NCBI GenBank assembly: GCA_030066475.1
Contig: JASJBO010000069.1
Span: 1-19,007, forward strand
Length of the DNA: 19,007 bases
Origin: Myxococcota bacterium
Lineage (GTDB): Bacteria > Myxococcota_A > UBA9160 > PR03
Direction: 5' to 3'
Shown here: piece by piece, positions 1-10,553 of the stretch
Layout: each line of letters begins with the position of its first letter
Position numbering within the stretch: position 1 is the stretch's first letter
Notes under the pieces: generated by a model
The model's database searches: none
What the model was told of the DNA's origin: nothing
What the model saw: the letters and a program-made list of their open reading frames with translations, nothing else
Translations under genes and position numbers: made by a program

Positions 1-571
1 CGAGGGTCGCGTCCACCTCGCGCCGGCCGTCCGCGGTCGCGACCACGGCGCCCGGGGAGCTGGCAGAGTCCGGGTTCTCGAGGCAGACGGCGAGCTCCGA
101 GCCCGCGAGCGCCGCCTCGAGCGCGCCCCGATCGATCGAGTGGATCCGCACGCGCGGTGACGTCTCCCCGAGCTCGCGCGCCGCGGCGCGGATCCAGTCC
201 GCCACGAGCGCGGCGCCCGCCTCCCCCTGGAGGTGGCGGGCGAGGCGCCGGGCCGCTTCCTCGAGGGTGCGCTCGAGGAAGGACTCGCGCAGGCGCAGCA
301 GCCCCTGGCGCGCCTCGATCTCGGCGAGGGCTGTCTTCCGGCGGGCCTCGCGCTCGCCTTCGGCCGCCCCGTCCCGCTCTGCCCGCTCCACGATCGCCTC
401 CGCCTCGCGGTCGGCTTCCTCGAGCCGCTCGGCCGCGCGCCGGTGCGCCTCTTCGAGGAGATGCTCCCGCTCGCGCTGCGCGTCCTCGGCCACGCCGTCC
501 AGGATGGGCGTCAGGCCGGCGTCGTCCGGGGGATCGCCGCGCGGAATCGCTCCCCTGCGCGGCTTCTTCAC
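1..571 (-). CDS. atpE: V/A-type ATPase subunit E (peripheral stalk), 3' end cut by window edge
   Basis: The reading frame opens with GTG at 571, which overlaps the stop codon of the preceding subunit F gene (GTGA). It stays open to base 1, giving 190 residues. Residues about 25-100 are almost continuously charged and helical (Glu/Arg/Ala rich, e.g. REREHLLEEAHRRAAERLEE), the long N-terminal coiled-coil of the E subunit. The C-terminal globular part ends in VVATADGRREVDATL, matching the family's usual DGR.RVDNTLEAR ending, so probably only about 20 residues are missing. E pairs with G to form the peripheral stalk that ties the catalytic A3B3 head to subunit I. The family is called from coiled-coil shape, C-terminal motif and operon position together. 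The next genes beyond the edge are expected to be A, B and D. Confidence 0.85.
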   Translation of the reverse strand, partial: MKKPRRGAIPRGDPPDDAGLTPILDGVAEDAQREREHLLEEAHRRAAERLEEADREAEAIVERAERDGAAEGEREARRKTALAEIEARQGLLRLRESFLERTLEEAARRLARHLQGEAGAALVADWIRAAARELGETSPRVRIHSIDRGALEAALAGSELAVCLENPDSASSPGAVVATADGRREVDATL

Positions 572-939
572 CGCGGCGCCCGCTGCCCGACGGCGAGCCC
601 GAGGGCGCTGCGCACCGCGGAAGCCAGGCGCTCGGAGGGCGTCGTCGCGGCCCCCGGGCCCGCCGGGGCGGGAACTGCCACCACCAGCGGCTGCACGCCG
701 GCTCCCACCGGCGTCCCGTCCCCTTCGAGCGCCGCCGCCAGCGCCTCGGTCACGACGACCAGCGCGGCGCCCTCCGACCGCAGCCGCTCGATCATCGCGC
801 GAGCCGCCGCGGGCGACTCCACCACCGCGCCCCGCAGCCCGGCCAGGCGGAAGGCCCGCACGGTCGCGCCGTCTCCGAGCGCCCAGGCCGCGCCCGGGGG
901 CAGCGGCTGCTCGGGGGCGCCCGGCTCGGGAGCGTTCAT
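568..939 (-). CDS. atpF: V/A-type ATPase subunit F
   Basis: This gene encodes 123 residues, starting at an ATG one base after the stop of subunit K and ending in a GTGA overlap with subunit E. The product is small and soluble. It has a Rossmann-like alternation: a fluctuating strand (ATVRAFRLAGLRGAVV), then a helix (AARAMIERLRSEGAALVVVTEALAAAL), then a second strand (VQPLVVAVPAP). This matches the ATP-synt_F family, which normally starts near residue 20 with a conserved 'GD.d.v.gFrLaG' signature; here it reads LGDGATVRAFRLAGL. Subunit F sits on the central stalk and modulates rotary catalysis. Length is slightly above the usual 100-110 residues because of a Pro/Gly-rich N-terminus. Identification rests on the signature and the operon. 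Confidence 0.88.
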   Translation of the reverse strand: MNAPEPGAPEQPLPPGAAWALGDGATVRAFRLAGLRGAVVESPAAARAMIERLRSEGAALVVVTEALAAALEGDGTPVGAGVQPLVVAVPAPAGPGAATTPSERLASAVRSALGLAVGQRAPR

Positions 940-940
940 C

Positions 941-4273
<3,333 letters not shown>

Positions 4274-4277
<4 letters not shown>

Positions 4278-4618
4278 GGATCGCCCTCGCTGCCGCTCAG
4301 GAGCGCCGCGAACGCGGACTCGGCGCCGCCGGCGAGCGCCCGCTCGGCGCGGGCGACGATGGCGTCGCGCTCCGCCGCCGCATGGGCCCGGATTCGGTCC
4401 ACCTCCCTCTCGGCCGCTTCGAGGTGCGCCAAGCGCGCCGACTCGCGTCGGGCGGCTCGCGCGGCGTGGGCGCGCTCGAGGCGAGCGGCGCCCTCGCGCC
4501 TCGCCTCCTCCTCGATGCGCCGGGCCTCGTCGGCGGCCGCCTCGACCACCCCGCGCGCCGCGGCCTCGGCGTCGAGGATCCGGGCGAGCTCTGCGTGGAG
4601 GGGCGGGCGATCCGGCAT
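4274..4618 (-). CDS. V/A-type ATPase subunit G/H-like peripheral stalk coiled-coil
   Basis: The product is 114 residues, almost entirely a charged alpha-helix rich in Ala, Glu and Arg, with no aromatic core until the last 15 residues. Typical stretches are AAADEARRIEEEARREGAAR and AEREVDRIRAHAAAERDAIV. This fits subunit G (H), which forms a coiled-coil heterodimer with subunit E in the outer stalk. Low complexity makes the family assignment depend partly on the operon. It starts at ATG 4618, 12 bases after the kinase stop, and its TGA overlaps the TTG start of subunit C. Another coiled-coil protein of the operon is the only realistic alternative. Confidence 0.8.
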
Positions 4619-4630
4619 CGCGGGCGCCGC

Positions 4631-5338
4631 CTATCCAGCCGCCTTCGCGGCCGCCACCTCGGGGAACTGGCGCTCGAGCGCGCGCACCACGACGTCGACG
4701 GCGGTCTGGAGCTCCATCGTCCCGCTGTTCACCACGAGGTCGTAGAGCTCGGGGTCGGACTGCTCCACCCCGAAGTGGTAGCGCGCGAACTCGCGCCGCT
4801 CCGACTCGGCGCGCTCGAACTCGCGCGGCGCTCGGTCCGGGGAGAGCTGCCGCTCCTCCGCCAGCCGCGCCGCGCGCTGCGTTCGGGGCGCCACCACGAG
4901 CACCCGCAGGGCCTCGCGGTGCGAGAGCTGGTAGGTCGCACCCCGCCCCACGATCACGACGCGTCCGCGCTCGGCGAGCGTGCGGATGGCGCGCACGACG
5001 TGCTCCAGGTAGTCGCTCTCGACGTAGCGCCGCGTCCGGAAGACGTCGGCCACGTAGCGGTCGATCACGCCGCGGATGCGCTCGTCGAGACCGGCCACCA
5101 GGCGGGCGGCCACGCCGCCCTCCCGCGCGATCTCGTCGACGATCTCGCGGTCGAAGAGCCCGTAGTCGAGCCGGGCGGCCAGCATCTTCGCCAGCTCGTC
5201 GCCGCGGGCGCCGGGCAGGCGCGAGAGCGCCACCACCGGCAGGTGCGGGGGTGGCTTGGACAGGCGGGCGGTCTCCCAGCGCCGCACCTGACGCTCGATC
5301 ATGGCGTCGATCTCTCGGGAACGGATCACGGGTGTCAC
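4631..5338 (-). CDS. Cytidylate kinase-like family protein
   Basis: The product is 235 residues. From about residue 34 it follows the cytidylate-kinase-2 (PF13189-type) layout. It opens with a P-loop-like ALSRLPGARGDELAKMLAARL, followed by YGLFDREIVDEIA. A second strand, VVIVGRGATYQL, lies near 128-139, and LVVNSGTMELQTAVDVV near 211-227. The P-loop is degenerate: the usual Gly-Ser-Gly-Lys/Gly is replaced by Gly-Ala-Arg-Gly. Catalytic CMP phosphorylation is therefore uncertain. It starts with GTG at 5338 behind a GAGGG ribosome site. A second GTG three codons later is possible. It lies 12 bases ahead of the ATPase G gene, so it is probably the first gene of that operon. Its role there is unknown. 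Confidence 0.82.
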   Translation of the reverse strand: MTPVIRSREIDAMIERQVRRWETARLSKPPPHLPVVALSRLPGARGDELAKMLAARLDYGLFDREIVDEIAREGGVAARLVAGLDERIRGVIDRYVADVFRTRRYVESDYLEHVVRAIRTLAERGRVVIVGRGATYQLSHREALRVLVVAPRTQRAARLAEERQLSPDRAPREFERAESERREFARYHFGVEQSDPELYDLVVNSGTMELQTAVDVVVRALERQFPEVAAAKAAG

Positions 5339-5465
5339 GGGAACCCTCAGTATTGCAGGAGTGCAAGGAGCATGCCTCGGCCAGGGCGCGCTCGAGGCCG
5401 CCTACGCCGCCTCGCGGCGGGTCGATGTGGCATTTCTCCTCGCCGAGCCGGCTGGACGGCCCACC
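5339..5465. promoter_or_regulatory. Intergenic region upstream of the kinase/ATPase operon, with two inverted repeats
   Basis: This 127-base spacer separates the CapA stop from the kinase start, both on the minus strand. It contains a perfect dyad TTGCA-GGAG-TGCAA at 5353-5366, 15 bases before the start codon, and on the same strand CAATACT, a weak -10-like sequence. A second, longer-loop stem (GCCTCG at 5374-5379 with CGAGGC at 5393-5398) has no T-run, so it is not a convincing terminator. The dyad could be an operator or an RNA hairpin close to the start codon. Whether the ATPase operon has its own promoter here or is read through from CapA is not decided. Confidence 0.4.
5344..5348 (-). 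promoter_or_regulatory. Ribosome binding site for the cytidylate kinase-like gene
   Basis: On the minus strand the bases read GAGGG, five bases before the GTG start at 5338. It supports that GTG over the in-frame GTG three codons downstream. It is one of the few clear Shine-Dalgarno matches in the left half of the window. Confidence 0.6.
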
Positions 5466-6692
5466 CTAGCGCTTGCCGCGCCGGCCTCCTCCCCAGCCGA
5501 GCGTCAGCCGACCCCCCGCCGTCGACTCTACGCGCGTTCCGAGCCGCGCGCACTCGCCGGCCAGGCGGTCGCGCAGCCAGCGCGTGTCCTCGGGCGAGGC
5601 GCGCTCCAGTCGGAAGCGCCGGACCCGGAACGGGGTCAGCTCGAGCCGCACCAGCCTGCCCGCGGCGGGATCGAACGCCACGAAGCAGGCCAGCACCAGC
5701 TCGTTGCGGAACTCCTCGTGTCCGCCGATCCCCTCGTAGTCGTGCAGGAAGTCGCCGCATCCGTACAGGATGGGCCGGCCCGCGTGGATCTCGATGCCCT
5801 TGGGGTGGTGCGAGGAGTGCCCGTGCACGACGTCGACGCCGGCCGTGTCGATCAGGGCATGCGCCAGGTCGCGCTGCTCGCGGGGGATCTGGTAGCCCCA
5901 GTTTCCGCCCCAGTGCAGGGAGGCGACCACGACGTCGCCCGGCCGCTTCACGCGACGAACGGCCGCCGCGATCTCCGCCGGCGACGTCCCTTCGAGCAGG
6001 CTCACGCCCGGCCTTCCGCCCGCGGCCGCCCAGGCCGGTGGGATGCCGCTGGTGACCGATCCGAACGAGAAGACGACGACCCGCCGCCCGCCGCCCAGAT
6101 CCAGGATCGCCGGTGCCGCGGCCTCGGCCGCGTTGCGGCCCGCGCCCGCCTTGGCGAGCTTCGCCCGATCCAGCGTGTCGAGCGTCTCGGTGAGCCCCGC
6201 CACGCCCCAGTCGAGCACGTGATTGTTGGCGAGCACGCAGCAGTCGATGCCCGCGGCGGTCAGCACCGGGACGTTGCCGGGATGCATGCGATAGTGGATG
6301 CCCTTGGGCTGCCAGTCGTCGCTGCGCGTCACCGCGGTCTCGAGGTTCACGATGCGGGCGTCCGGGGCGGCGCGCTCGAGCTCGGCCAGGGCGTCGCCCC
6401 AGACGTAGTCGAAGTCGACGGGGCGCGGGATCGGGCCGCTCGCCCGCTCCGCGAGCTCGACGTACCCGAGCGCCGAGTCGACGTAGGACTCGTGGAGGCG
6501 GGGGTCGCTCGGGTGGGGCAGCACCTGGTCGATGCCCCGGCCCGTCATCACGTCCCCGCACAGGAACAGGGTCACCGGTCGCGGCGCGGCGGTGGCCGCA
6601 GTCGAGCCGGTGGGCCCCGCCATCACGCCGAGCGCGCTCAGCGTGGAGAGCTGCAGGAACTCCCTGCGAGCCAGGCTCCAGGACCAGTTCAA
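5466..6692 (-). CDS. Tat-exported CapA-family metallophosphatase-like protein
   Basis: The product is 408 residues from TTG 6692, which overlaps the stop of the upstream gene (TTGA). Residues 9-25 form a twin-arginine signal, LARREFLQLSTLSALG, supporting this start and export of a folded protein. The mature part shows the PGA_cap/CapA pattern: CGDVMTGRGID near 45-55, NLETAV near 116, LANNHVLDWG near 154-163 with His158, SLHWGGNWG with His260, and VHGHSSHHPKG near 289-299. Together these resemble metallophosphoesterase metal ligands. It ends in YGCGDFLHD and a short C-terminal strand domain. CapA proteins act in poly-gamma-glutamate capsule formation, but no PgsB/PgsC homologue is visible. A cell-envelope hydrolase or an unrelated phosphatase role is equally possible. 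Confidence 0.88.
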   Translation of the reverse strand: MNWSWSLARREFLQLSTLSALGVMAGPTGSTAATAAPRPVTLFLCGDVMTGRGIDQVLPHPSDPRLHESYVDSALGYVELAERASGPIPRPVDFDYVWGDALAELERAAPDARIVNLETAVTRSDDWQPKGIHYRMHPGNVPVLTAAGIDCCVLANNHVLDWGVAGLTETLDTLDRAKLAKAGAGRNAAEAAAPAILDLGGGRRVVVFSFGSVTSGIPPAWAAAGGRPGVSLLEGTSPAEIAAAVRRVKRPGDVVVASLHWGGNWGYQIPREQRDLAHALIDTAGVDVVHGHSSHHPKGIEIHAGRPILYGCGDFLHDYEGIGGHEEFRNELVLACFVAFDPAAGRLVRLELTPFRVRRFRLERASPEDTRWLRDRLAGECARLGTRVESTAGGRLTLGWGGGRRGKR

Positions 6693-9600
6693 GGACAGGG
6701 CACGCTGCCGGCGCACGCGTAGCCGGACGGTCCCGGCGGCCCGCCGAAGGTGTCGCGCAGCAGGTTGAACTCGCGGATGCCGACGCCGCCGTCGCCGTCC
6801 ATGTCGACGTCGGGGTCGAACGCGGGGTCGGCGTCGGTGAGGCCGAACTGCGCGCGCAGGACGTTGAAGTCGGGGATGCCGACCGCGCCATCGTCGTCGT
6901 AGTCGGCGTCGCAGAGGTTGCCGTAGCCGTCGGAGTTGGTGTCGCGCTGGTCGGCGTTCTCGACCCGCAGGCAGTTGTCGCGCACGTCGGGGACGCCGTC
7001 GCCGTCGGTGTCGGTCTCGGCGGCCGAGCCGCCGCGCACCGGCCAGATCGCCTCGGTGTAGGAGGTCTTGGTCAGCCGCAGCATGTTGCCGCTCTGCATC
7101 GCGAACAGCCAGGCGCCTGCCGGGCGGTCTGCCTCGCTGGTGGAGGTCCAGTAGTAGTAGTTGAAGATCCCCACGAAGGGGTGGCCGGCCGGCAGCGCCG
7201 GCTGGTTGCGGGAGCGGTCGACCAGGCTCTGGAGCTCCTTGCGGTTCGGCACGCGCCAGTCGCCGTGGGTCGCCGTGTAGTCCACGCAGTCGAAGGGGTC
7301 CGGGGTGACGTTGAAGTCGGCGACCGCGTCGAGGCCCATCGGCAAGGTCAGCTCGCCGAAGCAGTCGGCGTGCTTGAGCCACATCAGGCCGGTCAGGTTG
7401 TCGGTGACGGTGCCGTCGCCGTTGTCGTGGAAGCGCTCCGGGGGCCAGGCGACGCCCGTCTGGTGCTCGCCGTCGTCACCCGGGTGATAGGAGATCGTCT
7501 GGCCGGTCTTCCAGAGGTTGGCCGGGACGGCGGGATCGGGCAGGAAGGCCTGACCACCGCGGACGGGCCAGGCGTGGCCCGACCCGCCCTTGCGGCCATG
7601 GAACACCAGGCTCGTGTCCAGATGCACGGTGATGGCGTTGCTCGTCGGGTGGGAGTCGGTCGTAGACGTGTAGTAGATCTCCGGCTGGACGTTCGTGAAT
7701 CCCTGGAGGGCCAGCCACGCGGCGCGGTCCGCGAAGCCGGCGTGCAGCAGGCTCTCCATCTCGTGGGAGTTGGGCAGACGCCAGTCGGTGTAGGTCTCGG
7801 TGTAGGGGCCGCTCGCGGAGCCGCACGCGGAGATCTCGTGGGTGCCGTCGTTGATGCCGGCCACGAAGTCGAGCGCCGAGGTCCAGGCCAGCCGGCCGTC
7901 GCCGTTGGCGTCGGGGTCGTGTCCGATGGTGAGCGCGCAGGCGCCGTCGCCCAGCCACATGAGGCCGGTCAGCTCGTCGGTGAGGGTGCCGTTGCCGTGG
8001 TCGGTGAACCGGGGCGAGGGCCAGGGGACGCCGGCGCGGAGGTCGCCGTCGTCGCCCGGGTGGTAGGGGGTGGCCTGCCCGGTCTCGGGCAGGTCGATCA
8101 GGTCGGAGCGCGAGCGGCAGCCGTCTTCGGAGACCGCGTCGGTGTCGGTCGCGAGGGCGAAGGTGTCGGACACCGAGGACACGGGCTCGCTCACGGCGGC
8201 GGAGGAGGCGAGGTCGGTCTCGAAGCTGGCCTCCGGCGTGCCGGAGAACCCGGCGATGGCGGGGCAGTCGGGGGCCTCCCCGTTCGCGTCGAGCTTGAGC
8301 AGCCAGGCGTCGCCCTGCGCGATGCCGAACGACTCGGTGCGGCCGACCGCGATCACGCCGCCATCCAGCGTGGGATGGGCGGCGTGGAGCGCCTCGTAGG
8401 ACCCGAGCAGCGCGCCGCGATACGAGTTCTGCCACTCGACGCCGCCCGACGCGTCGAGCTTCATCAGCCAGCCGTTGCGGATTCCGCCGCCTCCCCAGCT
8501 CCCCGCCACGAGGGTGCCGGAGCCAGTCGGAGCGACCGAGTCCACCTGGAGGTCGGCGCCCGTGTTGAAGCGCTGCTGCCACTCGATCGCGCCGGAGGCG
8601 TCGAGCTTCAGCACCCAGGCGTCGACGTTGCCGGAGGGCAGGGGGGCCGAGCCGCCGGCGAGCACGAAGCCGCCGTCGGCCGTCTGCGCGATGCGCGCCG
8701 GGTCTTCGCCGTTCTCGATGGTGGCGGTGTCGAGCCCATAGGTCCGCTCCCACTCGATGGTGCCCGCCGCGTCGAGCTTCAGGACCCAGAAGTCGCCGTT
8801 GCCGAGGTCGAACGAGTAGGTCGCGCCGGACAGGGCGATGCCGCCATCGCGCGTGGCCACGAGTCCGCCGAAGAACTCGATGTTGGCGCCGCCGTAGGTC
8901 TTCTCCCAGACCAGGTCGCCGGCCGCGTCGAGCTCGAAGAGCCAGAGATCGGACTCGCCGGCCGCGTGTGACTTGGTGGCTCCGGCGATCAGATAGCCGC
9001 AGCTGCCGGACTCTTCGACCGCCATGCCCCAGTCGTCCAAGGGGCCGCCGATCCGCTTCTGCCACTCGAGCGCGCCACCGGGGGCGAGCTTCACGACCCA
9101 GGCATCCGAGCCAGTGGCCTCGGAGTAGATGCGGCCGGCGAGCAGGTAGCCGCCGGTGCTGACCTCGCGGACGGCCTCGATCGTGCCGCCGCCGTCGCCG
9201 TAGCTGGTCTGCCACTCGACGCGGCCGGCCGCGTCGAGCTTCACGAGCCAGGCGCCGCCCGGCTCGAACGAGGCGGTCTCGCCCGCCACGAGAAAGCCGC
9301 CGTCCGCGGTGGGCCAGACGTCGCTGGCGCTGTCGCGGTACTGGCCGCCGAGGGTCTGGACCCACTGGGTCTCGGTGACGGGGCCGGCGGGCTCGGCCAG
9401 CATGATCTCGAAGTCGGTGCCGTCGTAGCGGTGCCAGAGCACCGCGCCGTGGTCGTTCAGGTCGGGGCGCTCGTCGTCGAACTCGCAGTCGTCGGTGATC
9501 TGGTGGGTGCGCTCGCCGTCGTAGAGGAAGATGTCGAGGTCGGCGCCGTCGCGCTGCTGCCAGACCACGGTGCCGGTGTCGTTGATCTCGGGATGGCGGG

Positions 9601-10498
9601 CGCCGCCACTCCCGAGCTCCGACACCGTCGTGCCGTCGTAGAGGAAGACCTGGCTGTCGAGGCCGTGCACGCCCCACCAGGTCACCTGGCCGGAGTCGCT
9701 GATGCGGGGATGCCAGTCGTCGAAGCTGTTGCTCGTGAGCGGGGTCACGGTGGCGCCGTCGTAGAAGTAGATCTCGCAGGAGAAGGGGCACTCGCCCCCC
9801 ATCCAGGCGAGCTGACCGCTGCTGTTGATCTCCTGGTACCAGTCGTCGATGTCGTTGTCGGTGAGCGGCGTGACCGTCTCGCCCTCGCGGCACAGGATCT
9901 CGGCGTCCGGATCCCAGGCCGTCCAGCAGACGGTGTCGCTGTCGTTGATGACGGGGTAGCGGTCGGGGATGTCGTTGTTCGTGATCGGGGACGCCCGGCT
10001 GCCGTCCCAGAAGTAGATCTCGTAGCTGCGGAACGTCTCGAGGTCCCAGACGCCGTGGCCGATGTTGTTGAGGCGCGGCGTGCCGCCGCCGCCCCAGAAG
10101 GTGTCGTCCTCGCCGTCGTAGATGACGATGGGTCCCCCGAACAGGCCTCCGGCAACCCAGACGAGCAGGCCGTCGTCGTTCATGTCGAGGAACCAGTCCC
10201 TGCGGTTCTCGGAGCGCGACACGTTGCGCGCCGACTCGCCGTCCCAGTAGTAGGCGTCGCCGGTCAGGCCCGCCTCGCAGGAGCTCGTCCAGGCCGCCTT
10301 CCCGCTGTTGCTGATGAGGCCCTCGCACTCGTCGAAGTCGTTGTCGGTCAGCTGACGGGTGGTCCACTGGGCTCGGGCGGCGAGGGGCGGAAGCAGGCAG
10401 AGGGTCGCGGCGAGCACGACTGCGACATTCCGCCAACGCGCGCGCCCGGGGGTGAGGCGGGACGGGTCATTGCGAAGGTCGATGCGGCTCTTTGACAT
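6689..10498 (-). CDS. Large secreted protein: two propeller-like repeat regions, two DUF1566 domains, dockerin-like C-terminus
   Basis: The product is 1269 residues from ATG 10498; an in-frame TTG at 10516 is the upstream alternative. A hydrophobic signal (VAVVLAATLCLLPPLAARA) ends near residue 43. Residues about 45-370 hold roughly seven 40-residue units with YDG...V..LT.N..DD and P.IN.SG.V.W. Residues about 378-742 hold about seven 50-residue units with TADGGF..AG, DAWVLKLDA.G.IEWQ and TYGG, like delta-60/PQQ-type repeats. Two DUF1566/Lcl domains follow (about 800-985 and 995-1160), each with YHPGDDG, a GT.TD.LTGLMWL block and WPVRGG. The tail has a thrombospondin-type-3-like stretch (DTDGDGVPDVRDNC) and two dockerin/EF-hand-like repeats (DDDGAVGIPDFNVLRAQFG, DGDGGVGIREFNLLRDTFGG). 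The protein is probably exported and calcium-stabilised. Ligand and role are unknown. Confidence 0.85.
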   Translation of the reverse strand: MSKSRIDLRNDPSRLTPGRARWRNVAVVLAATLCLLPPLAARAQWTTRQLTDNDFDECEGLISNSGKAAWTSSCEAGLTGDAYYWDGESARNVSRSENRRDWFLDMNDDGLLVWVAGGLFGGPIVIYDGEDDTFWGGGGTPRLNNIGHGVWDLETFRSYEIYFWDGSRASPITNNDIPDRYPVINDSDTVCWTAWDPDAEILCREGETVTPLTDNDIDDWYQEINSSGQLAWMGGECPFSCEIYFYDGATVTPLTSNSFDDWHPRISDSGQVTWWGVHGLDSQVFLYDGTTVSELGSGGARHPEINDTGTVVWQQRDGADLDIFLYDGERTHQITDDCEFDDERPDLNDHGAVLWHRYDGTDFEIMLAEPAGPVTETQWVQTLGGQYRDSASDVWPTADGGFLVAGETASFEPGGAWLVKLDAAGRVEWQTSYGDGGGTIEAVREVSTGGYLLAGRIYSEATGSDAWVVKLAPGGALEWQKRIGGPLDDWGMAVEESGSCGYLIAGATKSHAAGESDLWLFELDAAGDLVWEKTYGGANIEFFGGLVATRDGGIALSGATYSFDLGNGDFWVLKLDAAGTIEWERTYGLDTATIENGEDPARIAQTADGGFVLAGGSAPLPSGNVDAWVLKLDASGAIEWQQRFNTGADLQVDSVAPTGSGTLVAGSWGGGGIRNGWLMKLDASGGVEWQNSYRGALLGSYEALHAAHPTLDGGVIAVGRTESFGIAQGDAWLLKLDANGEAPDCPAIAGFSGTPEASFETDLASSAAVSEPVSSVSDTFALATDTDAVSEDGCRSRSDLIDLPETGQATPYHPGDDGDLRAGVPWPSPRFTDHGNGTLTDELTGLMWLGDGACALTIGHDPDANGDGRLAWTSALDFVAGINDGTHEISACGSASGPYTETYTDWRLPNSHEMESLLHAGFADRAAWLALQGFTNVQPEIYYTSTTDSHPTSNAITVHLDTSLVFHGRKGGSGHAWPVRGGQAFLPDPAVPANLWKTGQTISYHPGDDGEHQTGVAWPPERFHDNGDGTVTDNLTGLMWLKHADCFGELTLPMGLDAVADFNVTPDPFDCVDYTATHGDWRVPNRKELQSLVDRSRNQPALPAGHPFVGIFNYYYWTSTSEADRPAGAWLFAMQSGNMLRLTKTSYTEAIWPVRGGSAAETDTDGDGVPDVRDNCLRVENADQRDTNSDGYGNLCDADYDDDGAVGIPDFNVLRAQFGLTDADPAFDPDVDMDGDGGVGIREFNLLRDTFGGPPGPSGYACAGSVPCP

Positions 10499-10553
10499 GC
10501 TCGTGAGGCATTGCAAACGCCTTGCCAGCGAGCGAGGCTCCGCCCCGAGTCAG
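10499..10553. promoter_or_regulatory. Short divergent intergenic region
   Basis: These 55 bases separate the divergent starts of the secreted protein (minus, ATG 10498) and the symporter (plus, ATG 10554), so promoters for both must lie here or inside the flanking genes. An exact TTGACA at 10492-10497 on the plus strand could be a -35 element for the symporter, but no good -10 lies 16-18 bases downstream. No clear Shine-Dalgarno precedes either start. Confidence 0.25.

Noticed and set aside
4278..5366. Upstream extension of the subunit C frame to 5366
   Set aside because: The extension is antisense-like Arg/Pro/Ala sequence across subunit G and the kinase. The family N-terminus begins right after the TTG at 4277.
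5374..5398. Rho-independent terminator after CapA
   Set aside because: The stem is only six base pairs with a 13-base loop and no following T-run.
5466..6692. Capsule (poly-gamma-glutamate) operon
   Set aside because: Only a CapA-like protein is present; no ligase (PgsB/CapB) or PgsC/CapC neighbour is seen.
6720..10370. CRISPR array or DNA satellite in the secreted-protein gene
   Set aside because: The repeats are at the protein level with variable DNA. There are no identical direct repeats with unique spacers.
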